Shown piece by piece: positions 1 through 6,703 of a stretch of 6,799 nucleotides of DNA. Source of the DNA: an uncultured Solirubrobacterales bacterium (GTDB lineage: Bacteria > Actinomycetota > Thermoleophilia > Solirubrobacterales > 70-9); NCBI GenBank assembly GCA_937910825.1, contig CALEMO010000399.1, positions 1 through 6,799 on the forward strand. Reading direction: 5' to 3'. The position numbers and the translations under genes are program-made. Position 1 is the stretch's first letter. Every line of letters starts with the position of its first letter. The notes beneath the pieces were generated by a model, which did not search any database, was not told where the DNA came from, and saw nothing but the letters and a program-made list of their open reading frames with translations.

Positions 1-1041
1 CAGGATCTGGGCGACCTCGGGGCGTGAGAATTCGGGCGGCGGCATTTCGCCGTTGCCCAGCATCTCCCGCACCTTGGTGCCGGAAAGGAACAGGTGGGAT
101 TCGGCGTCATGAGGACAGGTCTTGCCGGAAGCAAGTCCTTCGCACTCGTGGCACCAGAAAGTGTGTTCGAACATCAGTGGCTCGATGCCGAGCTCAGTGG
201 TATCGATGTCGTTGAAGATTTCCTGCGCGTCGTAGGTGCCGTAGTAGTCACCCGCGCCGGCGTGGTCACGCCCGACGATGAAGTGGGTGGCACCGTAATT
301 GCGGCGTACGATCGCGTGGAGAACGGCTTCGCGCGGGCCGGCGTAGTGCATCTTGGCCGGCTTGACGCCGAGCACGACCCGGTCGCTCGGGTAGTAGTCC
401 TCCATCAGGACTTCGTAGCAGCGCATGCGAACGTCGGCCGGGATGTCGCCGGCCTTGGTCTTGCCGATCAGCGGGTGGATGAAGAGCCCGTCACAGGTTT
501 CGAGCGCGGCCTTGGTCAAGTATTCGTGCGCCCTGTGGATCGGGTTACGGGTCTGGAAGGCGACGATCTTCTTCCAGCCGCGGTCCGCGAACTCCTGCTT
601 CGATTCGGCCGGCGTCAGGTAACGGCGCATGAAGGCTTCTTCGTGGTCCGGCAGCGCGTCGACCTTGATCGCGCCTGCGATGCAGCGGCTGCCTTCTTCG
701 GCGATCGCGGCGACACCGGGATGCTCCCGGTCTTCGGTCCGGTAGACCTCACGGGCTTCCTGGTCGATGTCGCGCTCGAAGATCTCTTCGACTGTGATCG
801 AGCCGAGGTGCTTGCCTTCGTCGGAAGAGAGGGTGATCAAGTCGCCGACCGCGCACTCCAGGTCGCATGCGAGGGTGATCGGGATCGGCCAGTAGGCACC
901 GTCTGCGGTGCGCATATTCGTGCAGACGTTGCTCCAGTCTGCGGATCCCTGGAAGCCGGTCAGCGGGGCGAAGCCGCCATTGCCGATCATTTCGAAGTCA
1001 GCGGTTTGCCGCTCCGAGAGTTGCAAGGTCAATTCAGTCAT
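1..1041 (-). CDS. sat: Sulfate adenylyltransferase (ATP sulfurylase), C-terminus cut by window edge
   Basis: Catalyses ATP + sulfate to adenylylsulfate (APS) + pyrophosphate, the first step of sulfate assimilation, in the cytoplasm. I translated 347 residues by hand from the minus strand; the family is usually about 380-400 residues, so roughly 40-50 C-terminal residues lie off the left edge. Visible motifs: the nucleotide-binding QTRNPIHRAHE at about 163-173, GRDHAG at 257-262, and SGTKVRE at 320-326. Cys297, Cys300, Cys309 and nearby histidines form a CxxC-x8-C-x-H pattern that is a metal (zinc) site in some prokaryotic single-chain sulfurylases. This is the single-polypeptide Sat type, not the CysDN heterodimer, and no APS kinase domain is seen in the visible part. 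The start is the ATG at 1041; an in-frame GTG two codons earlier (1047) is an alternative. There is no good ribosome site. It lies 107 bases after cysH and probably has its own promoter. Confidence 0.96.
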   Translation of the reverse strand, partial: MTELTLQLSERQTADFEMIGNGGFAPLTGFQGSADWSNVCTNMRTADGAYWPIPITLACDLECAVGDLITLSSDEGKHLGSITVEEIFERDIDQEAREVYRTEDREHPGVAAIAEEGSRCIAGAIKVDALPDHEEAFMRRYLTPAESKQEFADRGWKKIVAFQTRNPIHRAHEYLTKAALETCDGLFIHPLIGKTKAGDIPADVRMRCYEVLMEDYYPSDRVVLGVKPAKMHYAGPREAVLHAIVRRNYGATHFIVGRDHAGAGDYYGTYDAQEIFNDIDTTELGIEPLMFEHTFWCHECEGLASGKTCPHDAESHLFLSGTKVREMLGNGEMPPPEFSRPEVAQIL

Positions 1042-1055
1042 TTTCACGCTCGTCT

Positions 1056-1084
1056 GTTGTAAGTGTTTGACAGGAGGAGTTCAA
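1056..1084 (-). promoter_or_regulatory. Candidate sigma-70-type promoter for sat
   Basis: On the minus strand a -35-like TTGAAC (1084-1079) and a -10-like TACAAC (1061-1056) are separated by exactly 17 bases. Each matches the consensus at four of six positions. The expected transcript start, about 1049, leaves only 8-9 bases before the ATG at 1041, or places the GTG at 1047 practically at the 5' end. This agrees with the lack of a Shine-Dalgarno sequence. A small GC stem (CGGC-TGA-GCCG) followed by AGCTTTTG lies just upstream and could weakly terminate transcripts coming from cysH. This is a sequence match only, with no experimental support. Confidence 0.4.
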
Positions 1085-1148
1085 AAGCTCGGCTCAGCCG
1101 GTGCCAGAATCAGAAACGGCTCTGCGAAGCGGGTCTAGCTGCGGATAT

Positions 1149-1898
1149 CTAATTGATCCCGCATTCGGTCTTGCCGGAACCGGACCAGCGCCCGTCACGG
1201 GCTGACTGTCCCGGCGCGACCGGCCGGGTGCAGTGGGTGCATCCGATTGACGGATAACCCTGGTCATGAAGTGGGTTGTAAGGGACGTTTTGCTCATTCA
1301 GGTGGTTCCACACATCACGCTCGGTCCAGTCGGCCAGGGGGTTGACCTTCCAGAGGCTGAAGCGCTTGTCCCAGGCGAACTTGGCTGTGTTCGCCCGGCT
1401 GGCGGAGTCTTCCCGGCGTACACCGGCGACCCAGCAGTCTACGGAAGAAAGCGCTCTTCGCATCGGCTCGACCTTGCGCAGACCACAGCAGGCGTCGGGA
1501 TCACGCGTCCAGAGCCTGTCGCCGTGGGTCTCGGCCTGTTGCTCGAGCGTGATGTTGTGCCAGCGCTCGAACTCGATGTTGAAATGCTCGGCCAGCCGGT
1601 CCCGGGTCTCGTAAGTCTCCGGAAAAAGCACGTCCGTATCCAGGTAGAAGAAGCGGGCGTCAGGGTTGATCGCCGTCGCCAGCTGCATCACGACTGAACT
1701 GGTCTTCTGGAACGAGCAAGCGATGTACATGTCCTGCCCGAACTGGTCAAAAGCCCACTCGAGCACCTCGCTCGCCGAACGTTGTTCGAGCTCAGCCGCA
1801 ACCGCCTCGGCGTCGAAACGCTCGGGGTCGGTCAGTCTGGGGGGATTTATCGAGGTTGTGGCAGGTTCCATTTGAGGGGGGAGAGTCAGACCGCGCAC
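1149..1898 (-). CDS. cysH: Assimilatory adenylylsulfate (APS) reductase, CysH family
   Basis: Reduces APS to sulfite and AMP using thioredoxin-type electrons. The protein has 249 residues, normal for the family. The PP-loop nucleotide region appears as SFQKTS (62-67), followed by LDTDVLFPETY (86-96) and GVRREDSASRA (159-169). A Cys-Cys pair (137-138) and a CxxC (220-223) are the four ligands that give bacterial APS reductases their 4Fe-4S cluster; PAPS-specific enzymes lack them, so APS is the likely substrate. The catalytic cysteine is Cys246 in the C-terminal ECG. The protein then ends ECGIN, where the family usually has ECG(I/L)H. The start is a GTG at 1898 that overlaps the last 13 bases of sir and has GAAGG a few bases upstream; an ATG at 1871 is a second possibility but has no ribosome site. 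The overlap implies co-transcription and translational coupling with sir. Many databases label such proteins phosphoadenylyl-sulfate reductase. Confidence 0.95.
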   Translation of the reverse strand: MRGLTLPPQMEPATTSINPPRLTDPERFDAEAVAAELEQRSASEVLEWAFDQFGQDMYIACSFQKTSSVVMQLATAINPDARFFYLDTDVLFPETYETRDRLAEHFNIEFERWHNITLEQQAETHGDRLWTRDPDACCGLRKVEPMRRALSSVDCWVAGVRREDSASRANTAKFAWDKRFSLWKVNPLADWTERDVWNHLNEQNVPYNPLHDQGYPSIGCTHCTRPVAPGQSARDGRWSGSGKTECGIN

Positions 1899-3784
1899 TC
1901 GCCTTCGCCGCGCTCGACCTTGTAGGGGTCGGAGCGGTTCCAGTCGATGAACTCCTGCATTGTGTCGAGATTGAAGTCGACCGGCATGGTCAGGTCCTTG
2001 ACCTCTTCCTCCATCCGGGCAGTTCCGACGCGTTCGACGAAGGCATTGAAGACCTCGTCCTGTTCACGGTCGGACTCGTAAAGCTTGATCCAGCGCTCGA
2101 CCGCATCGGGCACCCGGCGGGCCGGCAAGCGTGACTTCAGACGGGCGCCGTAAATCGTTTCGCCGTTCGTGTACTTGCCGGCGAGGTGCGGAATGTAGGC
2201 GGGTATCGTACGGCCACCAACCTTCAGTGACGCGCCGTAGAAGCCGATGTTCGCGATGTGGTGCTGGCTGCAGCCGTTGGGGCAGCCGCTCATCTTGATG
2301 TGGATCTCACGAGTCAGGGGGTCGGTGATATTCATGCTCTCGACCTTGTCCTGGATCGCCTTGTTCAGGCCCATCGAACTGGTGATGCCCATCTTGCAGC
2401 TGTCGGTTCCGGGGCAGCTGACCACGTCAGTGATCCGGCGGGGGCCGACGTCATCGAGATCGAGATCAGTGAGCCGCTTCCAGACGTCGTAAAGAGCCTC
2501 TTCGCGAACCCAGCGCAGCACGATGTTCTGCTGAACGGTCATCCGGGCGAAGCCACCTGTGTAGTCGCGCATGATCTGCCCGAGACCCCGGAACTGCTCC
2601 GGGGTGAGGTCGCCGCGAACCACTTTGACCTCCACAGTGTGGAAACCATCCTGGCGCTGCTGCTGGACGTTTGCCTCCAGAAAAGTCTCGAACTCGCTGC
2701 GGTCACCGTTCGGCGAGCTGGTCGTGGGCCGGGGCTCGGGCAACTGAGCCTCTTCGTTGACGTCGAGCAGAAGATGGTCGATCGTGTAATCGCGATCATT
2801 GACCCAATCACCTTTGAGTTCTTCGTCGACCATGCGCCGGACTTCATCTACGCCGACCTTGTCGACCAGTACTTTGATCCGCGCCCGGGCCCGGTTGGGA
2901 CGCAGCCAGGACTGTCGGTCGTAGACCCGAAGGATCGCTTCAGAAACCTTTAGGAATTCTCCGCTGTCGGCCTCTACGAAGTCGTAAATGGTCGGCGCGA
3001 CCCGCGGCATGATCGAAGTGCCACCGCCGACCCGGACTTCAAAGCCTTTTACGCCATCCCTGATCCGGCTGATGAACGCGATGTCATGAATTCCGGTCAT
3101 CGCCCGATCAGCATCAGAGCCGGTGAACGCGGTCTTGATCTTGCGCGGCATCAGCTGGGTCGTCGGGTGCCGTACGAAATACCTCGTATAGGCACCGGCA
3201 TAGGTGGTCGGGTCAAAGATCTCGTCGGTGGCCACCCCGGCCCAGGGGTCGCCGGTCACGTTGCGGACCGTATTTCCGCAGCCCTCACGGGAAGAAAGAC
3301 CGCTCGGAGCAAGGTCGCGCAGCATGTGCACCATCTGGTTGAGCGGTATGTGGTGGATCTGGATGTTCTGCCGGGTCGTGATGTGGCCCTTGCTCAGCGG
3401 CGCGTAAACCTCGACTGCGTCAGCGAAGGCGTCCATCTGGTCCGGGGTGACACCACCGAAAGGAAGCTTCACACGAACCATCTGCACGCCTGGCTGGCGT
3501 TGTCCATAGACCCCCTGCTTCAGGCGGAAGCCGATGAACTCGTTCTCCGGCGTCTGGCCGTCGAGGAACAGGTCAGCCTCACCTTCGAAGTCTTCAAATT
3601 CGTGCTCGAGGATCGGGATCACATGGCCGGGCACGTTGTCGTAGGTCTCGGGATTGTTCAGCGAACCGAGCTTTCCTTTGCCCTTCTGGACCTTGCCGTC
3701 TTCTTGCTCGACGCCCTTGTCTCCAGGCTTCGCTTTGGGCTTTACTTTGGGCTTTGCTTTGCTTGGGGCCGTGGTGGGCTCCAT
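1886..3784 (-). CDS. sir: Ferredoxin-type assimilatory sulfite reductase (siroheme / 4Fe-4S)
   Basis: Six-electron reduction of sulfite to sulfide, most likely with ferredoxin as donor. 632 residues, arranged as the usual duplicated nitrite/sulfite reductase fold: ferredoxin-like half domain (about 80-150), first siroheme/Fe-S domain (170-325), second half domain (380-428), second domain (452-590). The cluster/siroheme cysteines are C457, C463 (CPGTDSC) and C501, C505 (CPNGC). The anion-binding loop reads PRKIK with Lys215 and Lys217. Plant nitrite reductases carry Asn at the second position whereas sulfite reductases carry Lys, so the residues and the cysH-sat neighbours both favour sulfite over nitrite. 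The start is the ATG at 3784, chosen because AGGAGG lies 8 bases upstream; the frame stays open to 4036, but that extension would run over the rhodanese gene. The first 40 residues are a Lys/Pro-rich tail. The name nirA is used for related proteins, and nitrite activity cannot be excluded. Confidence 0.94.
   Translation of the reverse strand: MEPTTAPSKAKPKVKPKAKPGDKGVEQEDGKVQKGKGKLGSLNNPETYDNVPGHVIPILEHEFEDFEGEADLFLDGQTPENEFIGFRLKQGVYGQRQPGVQMVRVKLPFGGVTPDQMDAFADAVEVYAPLSKGHITTRQNIQIHHIPLNQMVHMLRDLAPSGLSSREGCGNTVRNVTGDPWAGVATDEIFDPTTYAGAYTRYFVRHPTTQLMPRKIKTAFTGSDADRAMTGIHDIAFISRIRDGVKGFEVRVGGGTSIMPRVAPTIYDFVEADSGEFLKVSEAILRVYDRQSWLRPNRARARIKVLVDKVGVDEVRRMVDEELKGDWVNDRDYTIDHLLLDVNEEAQLPEPRPTTSSPNGDRSEFETFLEANVQQQRQDGFHTVEVKVVRGDLTPEQFRGLGQIMRDYTGGFARMTVQQNIVLRWVREEALYDVWKRLTDLDLDDVGPRRITDVVSCPGTDSCKMGITSSMGLNKAIQDKVESMNITDPLTREIHIKMSGCPNGCSQHHIANIGFYGASLKVGGRTIPAYIPHLAGKYTNGETIYGARLKSRLPARRVPDAVERWIKLYESDREQDEVFNAFVERVGTARMEEEVKDLTMPVDFNLDTMQEFIDWNRSDPYKVERGEGECAV
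3733..3768 (-). repeat. 12-base tandem repeat inside the 5' end of sir
   Basis: On the plus strand CTTTGGGCTTTA (3733-3744) is followed by CTTTGGGCTTTG (3745-3756) and a diverged third unit CTTTGCTTGGGG (3757-3768). The first two units differ by one base. Being a multiple of three, the repeat keeps frame and encodes alternating lysine and proline (KPK type) in the N-terminal tail of Sir. It probably arose by replication slippage. Confidence 0.7.
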
Positions 3785-3792
3785 AAGGCGAT

Positions 3793-3798
3793 CCTCCT
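3793..3798 (-). promoter_or_regulatory. Strong Shine-Dalgarno site deciding the sir start
   Basis: The minus strand reads AGGAGG, then 8 bases, then ATG at 3784. This perfect site fixes the start of sir at 3784 and argues against the much longer open frame that begins at 4036. Directly upstream, GCTGG (3803-3799) and CCAGC (3819-3815) can form a 5-bp stem with an 11-base loop that abuts the site. It is too weak to claim as a regulator. Confidence 0.8.
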
Positions 3799-3821
3799 GC
3801 TGGCTATCTGTGTTCCAGCTA

Positions 3822-3842
3822 CTTGTACGGGTATCCGACAAG
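3822..3842 (-). promoter_or_regulatory. Candidate operator in the sir leader: CTTGT-N11-ACAAG
   Basis: A perfect 5-bp inverted repeat with 11 bases between the arms (half-site centres 16 bp apart) lies 38 bases upstream of the sir start. It sits immediately downstream of a -10-like element, so it would cover about +1 to +19 of the transcript, a typical position for a dimeric repressor. No regulator is encoded in the window. Such short arms can occur by chance. Confidence 0.3.
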
Positions 3843-3846
3843 CCTG

Positions 3847-3855
3847 ATGCTAGCA
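3847..3855 (-). promoter_or_regulatory. Candidate extended -10 promoter element for sir-cysH
   Basis: The minus strand reads TGC-TAGCAT, matching the extended -10 pattern TGn-TAnnnT. No good -35 is visible at 17-18 bases, which extended -10 promoters do not strictly need. The surrounding 110 bases are clearly more AT-rich than the genes. The same TTGCTAGC octamer occurs in front of the rhodanese gene (4337-4344). The predicted transcript start is near 3840, giving a leader of about 55 bases. Confidence 0.35.
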
Positions 3856-3893
3856 AAACACCAAAACCTGACTGGATTTTGGGTATTTGCTTT

Positions 3894-3913
3894 GGGCGGC
3901 TTGGTTGCCGCCC
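3894..3913 (-). terminator. GC hairpin directly after the rhodanese gene
   Basis: The perfect 7-bp stem GGGCGGC / GCCGCCC with a 6-base loop begins 4 bases after the rhodanese stop codon. The position and stability suggest a transcription terminator or an mRNA 3' stabiliser separating the rhodanese gene from sir. No U-run follows on the minus strand, so it is not a classical intrinsic terminator. Confidence 0.45.
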
Positions 3914-3917
3914 GCTT

Positions 3918-4325
3918 TCAGCTTGTGGCTGCGCGAGCTTTCGCTTCGAGTATTGCCGCCGCTTCGCCCGGTTCGGCGATGTACCCGTCTTCCGGCTCGA
4001 CCGGACGGTCCCCTTCGATCCAGGCGGTGATGCCACCGGAAAGGTTGCTCGCCTGCCAACCTGCGTCGCTGAAGGCCTGAGCGGCCATCGCAGAACGGTC
4101 GCCGGTGCGGCAGTAGAAGACGACCGGCGAATCCTTTCGGATCGCGTCCCGCCGCTCGGCTAGCTCTTCGAGCCCTATTCGCTGGGCTCCCGGCAAGCGG
4201 GCGGTATCGAATTCATGGGCTGCCCGGACGTCGATCAACTGGGCGCCGGCTGCGATCAGGTCGGCGATTTCAGCCGGCGTGCGTTCGACGGTCGTGCTTT
4301 CGGGGGATTCTTTCGAGGCTTCCAT
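3918..4325 (-). CDS. Single-domain rhodanese-like sulfurtransferase
   Basis: Small cytoplasmic protein of 135 residues with one rhodanese domain, expected to carry sulfane sulfur as a persulfide on its active cysteine. The active-site loop is CRTGDRS, residues 72-78, with Cys72 as catalytic residue. Other family hallmarks are LIDVRAAHEFDTARLPGA (about 30-47) and the C-terminal LSGGITAWIEG (95-105). No signal peptide or membrane segment is visible. Its natural acceptor cannot be read from the sequence. Its position just upstream of the sulfate-reduction genes on the same strand fits a role in sulfur handling, but a hairpin follows it and sir seems to have its own promoter, so it may not be in the same operon. 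The start is the ATG at 4325: an in-frame stop lies close upstream, and no Shine-Dalgarno sequence is present. The C-terminal 30 residues form an Ala/Glu-rich tail beyond the domain. Confidence 0.93.
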   Translation of the reverse strand: MEASKESPESTTVERTPAEIADLIAAGAQLIDVRAAHEFDTARLPGAQRIGLEELAERRDAIRKDSPVVFYCRTGDRSAMAAQAFSDAGWQASNLSGGITAWIEGDRPVEPEDGYIAEPGEAAAILEAKARAATS

Positions 4326-4334
4326 GGGGCTGGA

Positions 4335-4343
4335 AAGCTAGCA
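4335..4343 (-). promoter_or_regulatory. Candidate extended -10 element for the rhodanese gene
   Basis: The minus strand reads TGC-TAGCTT, a TGn-TAnnnT match differing by one base from the element before sir. Its last base is 9 bases from the ATG at 4325, so the transcript would start nearly at the start codon, consistent with the missing ribosome site. A short palindrome, GGACC-C-GGTCC, lies just upstream, between the dodecin stop and this element. Confidence 0.3.
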
Positions 4344-4376
4344 AGGCGGCTCCTGGACCGGGTCCCGGGGGAAGCG

Positions 4377-4586
4377 TCAGGTTACGTCTTCGCCTTCGAT
4401 CAGGAATGCGACCCTGACATGAGCCCTGTACTCATCGAGGTGCTCGCCTCGAATACCGGTCGAAACAATGTCCACCGCCCGGATGTTTCGCAATGAATCC
4501 TGGGCCTGCTTCAGGGCCTGCTGGGCCGCATCGTCGGTCGATACCCGTGAACTGCCGACTAGTTCGATGATCTTGACTACTGCCAT
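4377..4586 (-). CDS. Dodecin-family protein without the flavin-stacking tryptophan
   Basis: A 69-residue protein of the dodecin family. These proteins assemble as hollow dodecamers; classical members bind flavins between stacked tryptophans and store or buffer them. The match is to the overall pattern: an N-terminal strand KIIELVGSS (5-13), a helix with DDAAQQALKQAQDSLRNI (18-35), then two strands ending in YRAHVRVAFLIEG (53-65). Length is typical. The protein contains no tryptophan at all; the position after RAVD, where known dodecins have Trp (in a DW-F/V-E type motif), is Ile40. Flavin stacking in the usual way therefore looks impossible, and the ligand is unknown. The start at 4586 has AGGAGG five bases upstream. 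It shares direction with its neighbours; 51 bases separate it from the rhodanese gene and about 100 from the epsilon-like gene. Confidence 0.83.
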   Translation of the reverse strand: MAVVKIIELVGSSRVSTDDAAQQALKQAQDSLRNIRAVDIVSTGIRGEHLDEYRAHVRVAFLIEGEDVT

Positions 4587-4591
4587 GAACT

Positions 4592-4597
4592 CCTCCT
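4592..4597 (-). promoter_or_regulatory. Strong Shine-Dalgarno site of the dodecin gene
   Basis: The minus strand reads GAGGAGGAG, with AGGAGG five bases before the ATG at 4586. A -10-like CATAAT (4604-4599, five of six consensus bases) touches it on the upstream side. No convincing -35 is seen at the matching distance, so the promoter assignment is doubtful while the ribosome site is clear. Confidence 0.7.
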
Positions 4598-4660
4598 CAT
4601 TATGATTCCAAGCTTCAAGTTGACTGTCACCCTCACTGCCATTCTTGCGTGTCGGTCAAG

Positions 4661-4675
4661 CCTTGTCATGCAAGG
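4661..4675 (-). terminator. Short inverted repeat after the carboxylase pair
   Basis: CCTTG-TCATG-CAAGG is a perfect 5-bp stem with a 5-base loop, located just past the stop of the epsilon-like gene. It could mark the 3' end of the pccB transcript or act as a binding site near a TTGACC motif (4659-4654) that might be a -35 element for the dodecin gene. It has no U-run and only moderate stability. Confidence 0.2.
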
Positions 4676-4686
4676 GGGGTCGCAGC

Positions 4687-4905
4687 TCAGAAGAGTTCGC
4701 GGGTATCGCGCGGTCCGAAGTCGTCCTTGGCGGACACACCTTCGACCAGTGCAGCCCTCGACCAGGGGTTCACTGAAGAGCCTTCCGGGGGCGGGGCGAG
4801 CGCCGTATCGGACTGGAAGTGCTGGACCGCCGCGCTGATTGCCGCAGCTTCCGCGGCAGTGGCGGAAGGACCCTCGAGCGAGACGCTGATCTCGAGCCCT
4901 GACAT
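4687..4905 (-). CDS. Small acyl-CoA carboxylase epsilon-subunit-like protein
   Basis: A 72-residue protein whose ATG comes two bases after the stop codon of pccB, so its translation is almost certainly coupled to that gene. In actinobacteria the gene in this position encodes the epsilon subunit, a small protein that binds the carboxyltransferase beta subunit and helps hold it to the biotin-carrying alpha chain. Seen here: a short strand-like start (LEISVSLEG, 4-12), an Ala-rich helix with EAAAISAAVQHF (19-30), a Pro-rich linker (38-41) and a C-terminal segment with NPWSRAALVEGV (46-57). That layout, an Ala-rich helix then a Pro linker then a Trp/Arg segment, resembles epsilon proteins, but these diverge strongly in sequence and I rely mainly on position. 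No membrane segment or cysteine is present. It could be an unrelated small partner. Confidence 0.6.
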   Translation of the reverse strand: MSGLEISVSLEGPSATAAEAAAISAAVQHFQSDTALAPPPEGSSVNPWSRAALVEGVSAKDDFGPRDTRELF

Positions 4906-4907
4906 TC

Positions 4908-6476
<1,569 letters not shown>

Positions 6477-6479
6477 TAT

Positions 6480-6506
6480 CGGGTCAGTCTATTTGCAAGC
6501 GACCCG
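6480..6506 (-). promoter_or_regulatory. Inverted repeat CGGGTC-N15-GACCCG at the pccB start, flanking a -10-like hexamer
   Basis: A perfect 6-bp inverted repeat has its arms centred 21 bp apart (two helical turns), and the inner arm ends 3 bases before the pccB ATG. Between the arms the minus strand carries TAGACT (6491-6486), a TAnnnT -10-like element 9 bases from the start codon; no matching -35 is seen. A dimeric regulator bound here would block the promoter, and a folded mRNA would bring the start close to a stem. Both readings are inference. Confidence 0.33.
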
Positions 6507-6523
6507 GCCTCGTCGCTAGGCAT

Positions 6524-6703
6524 CGAGCCACCGACTGCGGCCTGATCGTGACTTGTGTGATCTGGCCTTCCTGACTTTCACCCGGGCCCTACTTCTGCAG
6601 CACGGAGCCTTTGCCGTGATCCACGCCTTCCCCTGGCACGGCGATTGACCCGGACCTTGAACTTCCGCTTGACGGCTGAGCCCTCTGGGACCACCAGCCG
6701 GAT
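6524..6703. other. Spacer upstream of pccB with no supported gene
   Basis: No complete gene is supported here. On the minus strand the frame of the edge gene stays open for 41 more codons after its TAA (to a TGA at 6578). The first 20 or so codons look coding (third positions mostly G/C, reading IRLVVPEGSAVKRKFKVRV); beyond that, coding character seems to pass to another frame that ends at a TAG at 6589-6591. This may be a decayed gene tail or chance in GC-rich DNA. GCCGTG (6613-6618) can pair with CACGGC (6637-6642) or, through its CCGTG, with CACGG (6601-6605), giving two mutually exclusive weak stems. Confidence 0.4.

Noticed and set aside
94..1062. 322-codon plus-strand open frame opposite sat
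   Set aside because: It is the antisense shadow of the ATP sulfurylase gene, whose minus-strand motifs are all intact.
1072..1079. AGGAGGAG on the plus strand between sat and cysH, resembling a ribosome site
   Set aside because: No start codon follows at a usable distance on the plus strand, and the stretch lies inside the 17-base spacer of the candidate sat promoter on the other strand.
3785..4036. 84-codon upstream extension of the sir reading frame
   Set aside because: It lacks a ribosome site, reads through AT-rich spacer, a hairpin and the rhodanese gene in another frame, and has low-complexity Ser/Arg/Lys sequence. The ATG at 3784 has a perfect AGGAGG.
4358..4368. GGACC-G-GGTCC palindrome between the dodecin and rhodanese genes as a terminator
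   Set aside because: The usable stem is only about 4 bp with a 3-base loop and no U-run, so it is not enough to call a terminator.
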